A stretch of 9,997 nt of DNA from assembly GCA_030018635.1 (NCBI GenBank), contig JASEHU010000056.1:1-9997 (forward strand). The letters run 5' to 3'. How positions within the stretch are numbered: the stretch's first letter is position 1; each line of letters opens with the position of its first letter. Origin of the DNA: a bacterium. Its GTDB lineage: Bacteria; UBA9089; CG2-30-40-21; SBAY01. Positions 5,679 through 9,997 of the stretch are shown here, one piece after another. Position numbers and translations under genes: made by a program. The notes below the pieces were generated by a model that was given only the letters and a program-made list of their open reading frames with translations, was not told where the DNA came from and did not search any database.

Positions 5679-7097
5679 ATGACTAATAAAAAACTAACCT
5701 TTTGTCTATGTGGGTTTTTAATCTTATGTTGTCTAAAGGTAGCGGCTAAGGATATACTACCAACCAAGGTTGTACCAACCAAGGTTGTACCAACCAAGGT
5801 TGTTCCCCCAGACAAGGTTGTCATTAGTATTAACGAGACTAATGTTACCTATGCCCAATATAAAATGGCTTTTGATTATCATTTGAATCTATATAAAGAA
5901 AAATACGGCAAATTTTCTAAGGAATGGGAAGGGCAATTAAAAAATGTAGTTATCGAAGGCTTAATTCTTGAGGCATTGTTACTTCAAGAGGCTAAAAAAA
6001 CTATTAAGATTAGTGATGAAGAGATTCAACAAAGAATAAAAAGTTCCCCTGAATTTAAAGATGCTAAGGGTAAGTTTAATGAGGAAAAATACCGTATGGC
6101 ACTGGCTAACCCTAATATTAACTGGGAAAGGGTCTCTGAAAGACAGCGTAACTACCTTTTAAGAGAAAAAATGGAAAAGAAGATAAAAAATGAAATCAAG
6201 ATTCCAGAACAAGAGATAAGAAAGGAATTTTGCAAGGATAATGAAAAGATTCGCCTGAAATATGTCTATATAAAATCTGAGGAAGATAAGGTTATTCCTG
6301 GAACTATTACCGAAACGGAGATTGAGGATTATTATACAAAACATAGTCAGGAATATCAAGAACCGGAACAGGTTAGAGCCAGACATATCTTAATCAAAGA
6401 GGATCGCCTCGTCCTTGAAGATATATTAAAACAAATACATGCCGGTGGAAATTTTGAGGAATTGGCTAAAAAATATTCAACTTGCCCCTCAAATGCGAGA
6501 GGAGGGGATTTAGGATTTTTTGGACGAGGACAAATGGTTAAACCGTTTGAAGATGCCGCCTTTAGTTTAAAACCGGGAGAAATTAGTGGTATTGTCGAAA
6601 CCCAGTTTGGATTCCATATAATTAAACTTGAAGAAAGAAGAGAGGCAAGAACCAGACCCATAGATGAGGCTAAGGAAGAGATTGAAAATACCATTAATTT
6701 CCAAAAGGTAAAAGAAGAGGCGCAAAAGATAGCTCAGTCAAAAACAGATGAAATCTATAGTAAAATTGCCACTGACCTCGAGGCAGTAGCTAATGAATAT
6801 CAATTAGAGGTAAAGGATAGTGGACTCATTGGACATCATCAACCTATAGCGGAGATAGGTTATTTCCCTGAATTCGAGAATATGTTTGATTTGAAACAAG
6901 CAGAAATAAGCAAACCTATTAAGATATGGACGGGGTTTTTAATTGCCCAGTTGATAGAAAGGCAGATTGATGAGGCGAAGTATAACAAGGAAAAAGGAAC
7001 TATCAAACAAAATATTTTCAACAGAAAAAGCCAGACAGCCTTAGAAGACTGGTGTAAAAAGGAAAAACAAAAAGCTAAGATTAAAATAAATCTGTAA
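5679..7097 (+). CDS. Exported SurA/PrsA-like parvulin peptidyl-prolyl isomerase
   Basis: 472 residues. A signal peptide covers about residues 1-23 (MTNKK, a hydrophobic core, then VAA before KD). Next comes a low-complexity stretch (about 28-48) of PTKVV repeats. Residues 49-185 look like the helical SurA N-terminal chaperone domain. Residues about 231-318 form a parvulin (PpiC) domain: VRARHILIK, FEELAKKYSTCPSNARGGDLGFFGRGQMVKPFEDAAF, then QFGFHIIKLEE. The rest (about 350-472) resembles the extra C-terminal part of SurA/PpiD-like chaperones. It should act outside the cytoplasmic membrane in folding exported or outer-membrane proteins, which would fit the secreted protein at the left edge. 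GGAGG lies six bases before the ATG. A lipoprotein is less likely because LILC is a poor lipobox. Assignment to SurA, PrsA or PpiD cannot be settled. Confidence 0.92.
   Translation: MTNKKLTFCLCGFLILCCLKVAAKDILPTKVVPTKVVPTKVVPPDKVVISINETNVTYAQYKMAFDYHLNLYKEKYGKFSKEWEGQLKNVVIEGLILEALLLQEAKKTIKISDEEIQQRIKSSPEFKDAKGKFNEEKYRMALANPNINWERVSERQRNYLLREKMEKKIKNEIKIPEQEIRKEFCKDNEKIRLKYVYIKSEEDKVIPGTITETEIEDYYTKHSQEYQEPEQVRARHILIKEDRLVLEDILKQIHAGGNFEELAKKYSTCPSNARGGDLGFFGRGQMVKPFEDAAFSLKPGEISGIVETQFGFHIIKLEERREARTRPIDEAKEEIENTINFQKVKEEAQKIAQSKTDEIYSKIATDLEAVANEYQLEVKDSGLIGHHQPIAEIGYFPEFENMFDLKQAEISKPIKIWTGFLIAQLIERQIDEAKYNKEKGTIKQNIFNRKSQTALEDWCKKEKQKAKIKINL
5760..5822 (+). repeat. In-frame 15-bp tandem repeat (PTKVV)
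   Basis: Three adjacent 15-base units, CCAACCAAGGTTGTA, start at 5760, 5775 and 5790; the last ends in T. A degenerate unit follows at 5808 after one extra codon. They encode PTKVV three times and then PDKVV, directly after the signal peptide. The near-identical DNA suggests recent slippage; copy number may differ between strains. Confidence 0.9.
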
Positions 7098-7116
7098 GCG
7101 GTTAGGGAAGAATAAA

Positions 7117-7142
7117 ACTTATAGGACTTATAAGACTTATTC
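7117..7142 (+). repeat. 9-bp near-tandem repeat upstream of exbB
   Basis: Three consecutive units beginning ACTTAT (ACTTATAGG, ACTTATAAG, ACTTATTC) lie in the 67-base gap before the ExbB-like gene. It could be a protein-binding site or simple slippage; no function is evident. Confidence 0.5.
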
Positions 7143-7164
7143 TTCATTTACAAGGAGGAATAAA

Positions 7165-7797
7165 ATGTTTGAAGGAGCAAGTTTATTTGGAATTGTCTGT
7201 AAGGGTGGGGTGGCTATGTTATTTTTGACATTATGCTCGATACTTATTTTAGCCATCATTATTGAACGAATGTGGAGTTTTAGAAAGATAGATATAGACA
7301 TAGAGGAGGTTTTGTATAAGATTCAAAATAGCCTTTTGCGGGATAATGTTATGGAGGCAATAAATCTTTGTGAGATGATGCAGGGACCGATTGCTTTTAT
7401 ATTTAAAGAGGGGTTGTTGAAATATGACCGCAGTAAAGAAGAAATCATAGAGGTGTTAAACCGGGCAAGGGCAGAGCAGTCTTTGGAATTAAAAAGATAT
7501 ATCTGGATATTAGGAACGATTGGAAGTATAGCCCCATTTATTGGTCTATTTGGCACGGTACTTGGTATCATTCGTGCTTTTCATAATATTGGTATGACCG
7601 GCACAGGAGGAATAGATGTAGTTGCCAGCGGAATCTCAGAGGCTTTAATCGCCACGGCCGGTGGATTGGTGGTAGCTATTTTTGCCGTAATAACTTACAA
7701 TTGGTTTATAGTTAAAGTCAATGGAATTGCTGAAGAATTCAAGATTTATTCGGCAAGATTGGTTGAAATCCTGACTGAAAAGAGGAAAAGATTATAG
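7165..7797 (+). CDS. exbB: MotA/TolQ/ExbB-type proton channel protein
   Basis: 210 residues with three membrane segments (about 14-35, 113-140 and 157-185). ExbB/TolQ proteins form a pentameric inner-membrane channel around an ExbD/TolR dimer and use proton flow to power outer-membrane transport or envelope work. The signature regions are WILGTIGSIAPFIGLFGTVLGII (114-136), with T131 in the pore region, and SEALIATAGGLVVAI (158-172), with conserved E159. The next residues are AIFAVITYN, where many homologues have a proline (AIPAV), here F173. AAGGAGG at 7152-7158 precedes the ATG by six bases. No ExbD/TolR gene follows; glgA is next. The partner must be elsewhere or lost. ExbB is preferred to MotA because of length and topology; TolQ is not excluded. 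Confidence 0.9.
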   Translation: MFEGASLFGIVCKGGVAMLFLTLCSILILAIIIERMWSFRKIDIDIEEVLYKIQNSLLRDNVMEAINLCEMMQGPIAFIFKEGLLKYDRSKEEIIEVLNRARAEQSLELKRYIWILGTIGSIAPFIGLFGTVLGIIRAFHNIGMTGTGGIDVVASGISEALIATAGGLVVAIFAVITYNWFIVKVNGIAEEFKIYSARLVEILTEKRKRL

Positions 7798-7922
7798 TAA
7801 GCGTTTAGGTGTCAGGTGTCAGGTAGGAAGAAGAGGGGAGTTCGGAAAAAACTCTTTTCTCCTAACTTCTCTTTTCTTCCTACCTGATACCTGATACCTG
7901 ATACCTGACACCTGAACGCTTA
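7798..7922. repeat. TCAGGT-family palindrome, copy 3
   Basis: Outer arms 7798-7817 (TAAGCGTTTAGGTGTCAGGT) and 7903-7922 match at 19 of 20 positions. Inner arms 7818-7842 and 7864-7888 pair with a few mismatches. The right arm holds five tandem ACCTGA(T/C/A) heptamers (7882-7916) and the left arm only three, so two extra units bulge out. It fills almost the whole 144-base gap between exbB and glgA and begins right after the exbB stop. It lacks a U-tract, so it is not a classical terminator. Confidence 0.85.
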
Positions 7923-7941
7923 CAAAAAGGGGTGGAGTAAA

Positions 7942-9414
7942 ATGAAATCGAAATTAAAGGTATTAATAGTCTCATCAGAGGCAGTTCCTTTTGCTAAAAC
8001 AGGTGGTCTGGCGGATGTGGTCGGTTCACTTCCTTTAGCCTTAAGTAAATTAGGGTGTGAGATACGAATTGTCCTGCCGAAATATAAAGTGGTCGGTGAA
8101 AGTGGATTTGATTTGCTGAATATTGACAAAGAGGTGAATTTCAAGGTTGGTGATACCATGCAGAAGGCAAAGATTTTTTCCACCAAGGTTGCCGGTGTCG
8201 TTACCGTCTATTTCCTTGACCATAATGAATATTATGACCGCGACGAACTTTATGGCACAACGCAAGAAGGGGATTATAAAGATAATTTGAATAGATTCTC
8301 ATTCTTTGCTCGTGGGACATTAGAATTACTCAAGAAGATAGATTATAAACCTCAGATTATCCATTGTCATGATTGGCAAACAGGATTAATCCCGGTGTAT
8401 TTAAAGACATTGTATCGGGATGACCCATTCTTTGAAGGTGTCCAAACCCTTTTTACCATCCATAATTTAGCCTACCAGGGAATATTCCCTGAGGAAGAAT
8501 TTCATATAACCGGATTGGATAAGGAGGAATTATTTACCCTGGACAAATTAGAATTCTGGGAGAAGATAAATATTATGAAAGGGGCTTTGATTTACGCAGA
8601 TATATTGAATACGGTAAGTAGGGGCTATGCTCAGGAGATATTAACTCGGGAATATGGTTGTGGTCTGGAGGGGGTATTAAAAGAAAGAAAAGATAGATTG
8701 TATGGAGTAATCAATGGATTAGATTATAAAGAATGGGACCCAACTATGGATAAAGAGATTACTATGAGTTATGATATTAATACGATTGAGCGTAAATCGA
8801 AGAATAAAAAAGCCCTGCAACAAGAAAATAACTTACCGGTAAATGAAAATATCCCCTTGTTCGGAATGATTACCCGATTAGCCGCCCAAAAAGGGCTGGA
8901 TATTTTAGATGAGATAATTGAGGAATTGATGGAATTGGATATACAATTTGTATTATTAGGTACCGGCGAGGTAAAATATCATGAGAAAATGAAGCAACTC
9001 AAAGAGAAATTCCCATCTAAAGCCGCAATTCACCTGACCTTTGACCCAAAATTGGCTAAAAAGATATATGCCGGTGCCGATATGTTTCTTATGCCCTCCA
9101 GATATGAACCTTGTGGTTTAGGACAACTTATTAGCCTTAGATACGGGACCGTCCCTGTAGTCAGGGCTACCGGCGGTTTGAAGGATACAATTACCGATTT
9201 TAACCCCGTCAGAAAAACAGGGAATGGTTTTACCTTTGAGGAATATACCTCTCAAATGCTGCACTCTACCATCAAACGGGCTGTGGAAACCTTTTGTAAG
9301 GATAAGGAGTCATGGCGAAGGTTAGTACTAAATGGCATGAGTGCGGATTTCTCCTGGGAACATTCGGCAAAAGAATATATCGAATTGTATGAGAAGGCAA
9401 TGGGAGTAAAGTAG
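7942..9414 (+). CDS. glgA: Glycogen synthase, ADP-glucose type
   Basis: 490 residues, normal for GT5 GlgA, which adds glucose from ADP-glucose to alpha-1,4-glucan. The N-terminal domain has SSEAVPFAKTGGLADVVG with the KTGGL motif at 19-23, HCHDWQTGL (141-149) and TIHNLAYQG (172-180). The C-terminal Rossmann domain starts near the linker VINGLDYKEWDP (256-267), where most homologues have ING(I/V)D, and has RLAAQKG (312-318) and MPSRYEPCGLGQ (384-395) with E389 of the nucleotide-sugar site, then RYGTVPVVRATGGLKDT. The ribosome site is GGGGTGGAG at 7929-7937. Other glycogen genes (glgC, glgB) are not in the window. It may use its own promoter in the repeat-rich gap or read-through from exbB. Confidence 0.96.
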   Translation: MKSKLKVLIVSSEAVPFAKTGGLADVVGSLPLALSKLGCEIRIVLPKYKVVGESGFDLLNIDKEVNFKVGDTMQKAKIFSTKVAGVVTVYFLDHNEYYDRDELYGTTQEGDYKDNLNRFSFFARGTLELLKKIDYKPQIIHCHDWQTGLIPVYLKTLYRDDPFFEGVQTLFTIHNLAYQGIFPEEEFHITGLDKEELFTLDKLEFWEKINIMKGALIYADILNTVSRGYAQEILTREYGCGLEGVLKERKDRLYGVINGLDYKEWDPTMDKEITMSYDINTIERKSKNKKALQQENNLPVNENIPLFGMITRLAAQKGLDILDEIIEELMELDIQFVLLGTGEVKYHEKMKQLKEKFPSKAAIHLTFDPKLAKKIYAGADMFLMPSRYEPCGLGQLISLRYGTVPVVRATGGLKDTITDFNPVRKTGNGFTFEEYTSQMLHSTIKRAVETFCKDKESWRRLVLNGMSADFSWEHSAKEYIELYEKAMGVK

Positions 9415-9449
9415 ATTATAATTATTTTAAATAACATCCAAAGTTGGGA

Positions 9450-9508
9450 TAGACGAAATACTTCATCTACAATTCCAAAACAGGACAAAAAGCGAATTAC
9501 TTCGTCTA
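9450..9508. repeat. GACGAA palindromic pair downstream of glgA
   Basis: TAGACGAAATACTTCATCTA (9450-9469) is an imperfect palindrome, and GAATTACTTCGTCTA (9494-9508) pairs with its first 15 bases at 13 positions. It lies in the 174-base gap between glgA and the small membrane-protein gene. The rest of the gap is AT-rich and shows no gene. It may be a degraded dispersed repeat or a weak 3'-end hairpin of glgA. Confidence 0.55.
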
Positions 9509-9588
9509 TGAACAATCTAATCGACGGCTAAATTAAAAAAATATTGTGTCCCCGGAATTAGCACAAGAAAAAGAAAGGTAGGGAAAAA

Positions 9589-9786
9589 ATGAAACACGAG
9601 GATAGAAGAAGAGAATTAGGTAAGATGTTGCTGGATATAGCAAAATATTTGGCAACAGTTGGGTTTATTGGCAATTTGCTGGCAGGAGAAAAAATTAATA
9701 TAATGGTTTCCGTATCTATCTTCCTGACCGTCGTTTTACTTGTGGTTGTAGCATTTTACACCATTCCATCTAAGAAGGAGGCATGA
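9589..9786 (+). CDS. Small two-TM membrane protein of unknown function
   Basis: 65 residues, not confidently recognised. The N-terminus is very charged (MKHEDRRREL), followed by a probable first membrane segment (about 13-32, MLLDIAKYLATVGFIGNLLA), a short GEKIN loop, a second segment (about 37-58) and a basic tail SKKEA. Both ends are therefore probably cytoplasmic. GGTAGGG at 9577-9583 is a plausible ribosome site with correct spacing. The strong hydrophobic pattern, the ribosome site and the tightly coupled next small gene support it being real. It may belong to one of the small DUF families of two-TM proteins; no function can be given. Confidence 0.75.
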   Translation: MKHEDRRRELGKMLLDIAKYLATVGFIGNLLAGEKINIMVSVSIFLTVVLLVVVAFYTIPSKKEA

Positions 9787-9787
9787 A

Positions 9788-9892
9788 ATGATGGGATTTT
9801 ATATAGTCCTGGCAAGCGTAATCATAATCGCTGTTTTCGCCTTTATTGTTTCTTACAAGGAAGATCATTCTAAAAAAAGAGCCAATTTTTGA
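9788..9892 (+). CDS. Very small single-TM membrane protein
   Basis: 34 residues: MMGFYIVLAS, then VIIIAVFAFIVSY, then the charged tail KEDHSKKRANF. One membrane segment spans about residues 4-23 with a basic C-terminus. AAGGAGG at 9775-9781, inside the end of the upstream gene, is six bases before the first ATG and nine before the second at 9791, so either could be used. The start lies one base after the upstream stop, implying translational coupling and a joint role of the two small proteins. The size and layout recall small accessory subunits such as KdpF, but there is no sequence basis for that function. Confidence 0.7.
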   Translation: MMGFYIVLASVIIIAVFAFIVSYKEDHSKKRANF

Positions 9893-9902
9893 ATTAGTAA
9901 CG

Positions 9903-9926
9903 ATACTGGGGTCAGACCCAATACTG
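9903..9926. repeat. GGGTCAGACCC-type palindrome flanked by ATACTG
   Basis: TGGGGTCAGACCCA is a short palindrome with one extra G, flanked by direct copies of ATACTG (9903-9908 and 9921-9926). Similar sequences are, from memory, common as dispersed REP-like repeats linked to IS200/Y1-type transposases; none is present here. It begins 11 bases after the last small gene and might also act as a 3'-end hairpin. Confidence 0.55.
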
Positions 9927-9977
9927 TTCGGAATGATTAGTGTCTTTTAGAATACATCCCACATTTACCTTTCTTAA

Positions 9978-9991
9978 GTTCCGTTAGGAAC
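9978..9991. repeat. GTTCC-GTTA-GGAAC hairpin at the window edge
   Basis: A perfect 5-bp stem with a four-base loop, reminiscent of dispersed tagged hairpins in many environmental genomes. The window ends six bases later, so whether it belongs to a longer mobile element cannot be seen. The rest of 9893-9997 shows no gene. Confidence 0.4.
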
Positions 9992-9997
9992 ATAATA

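Noticed and set aside
6159..6694. Minus-strand frames within the parvulin gene
   Set aside because: They are hydrophobic shadows of a lysine/glutamate-rich coding strand, without ribosome sites.
7882..7916. Tandem ACCTGAT units as a CRISPR-like array
   Set aside because: The units are 7 bases with no spacers, and they form one arm of a palindrome.
9415..9588. A small gene between glgA and the two-TM gene
   Set aside because: No open frame with a ribosome site was found; only an imperfect palindrome and AT-rich sequence are visible.

Overview
The window is AT-rich DNA from a bacterium, most likely an uncultivated Gram-negative lineage. The main clues are a secreted protein with a FlgD-like or type IX-type C-terminal sorting domain, an exported SurA/PrsA-like parvulin, an ExbB/TolQ-type proton channel subunit and a bacterial ADP-glucose glycogen synthase. 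The phylum cannot be fixed from sequence alone. Several intergenic gaps carry dispersed palindromes, a style seen in candidate-phylum genomes such as Omnitrophota-like bacteria; that placement is a guess.

Left part (1-1580): the 3' part of a plus-strand gene for a secreted or surface protein with Ig-like repeats, whose 5' end is unresolved. It is followed by a minus-strand tRNA-Cys with unusual bases at normally conserved positions, then two intergenic palindromes.

Minus-strand operon (5203 down to 1592): truB, ribF, rpsO, bioB and a Uma2-family nuclease-like gene. The first three are the usual end of the infB-rbfA-truB-ribF-rpsO cluster. The usual next gene, pnp, is missing from this position and bioB starts one base after the rpsO stop. 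A consensus sigma70 promoter sits just ahead of truB and predicts a very short leader.

Centre (5204-5678): two divergent near-consensus promoters flank a 260-bp quasi-palindrome. It is built from two inverted homologous arms, each with its own perfect hairpin, around a perfect 31-bp central stem. It looks non-coding and is the most unusual structure in the window.

Plus-strand set (5679-9892): an exported parvulin-type peptidyl-prolyl isomerase, an ExbB-like channel subunit without an ExbD partner here, glycogen synthase glgA, and a tightly coupled pair of very small membrane proteins (65 and 34 residues) of unknown function. Another TCAGGT palindrome separates exbB from glgA. The right edge (9893-9997) has no gene but holds short palindromic repeats that resemble dispersed mobile-element debris.

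No complete new system can be shown. The strongest leads are the 260-bp palindrome, the two palindrome families repeated in the gaps, the atypical tRNA-Cys and the small membrane-protein pair.
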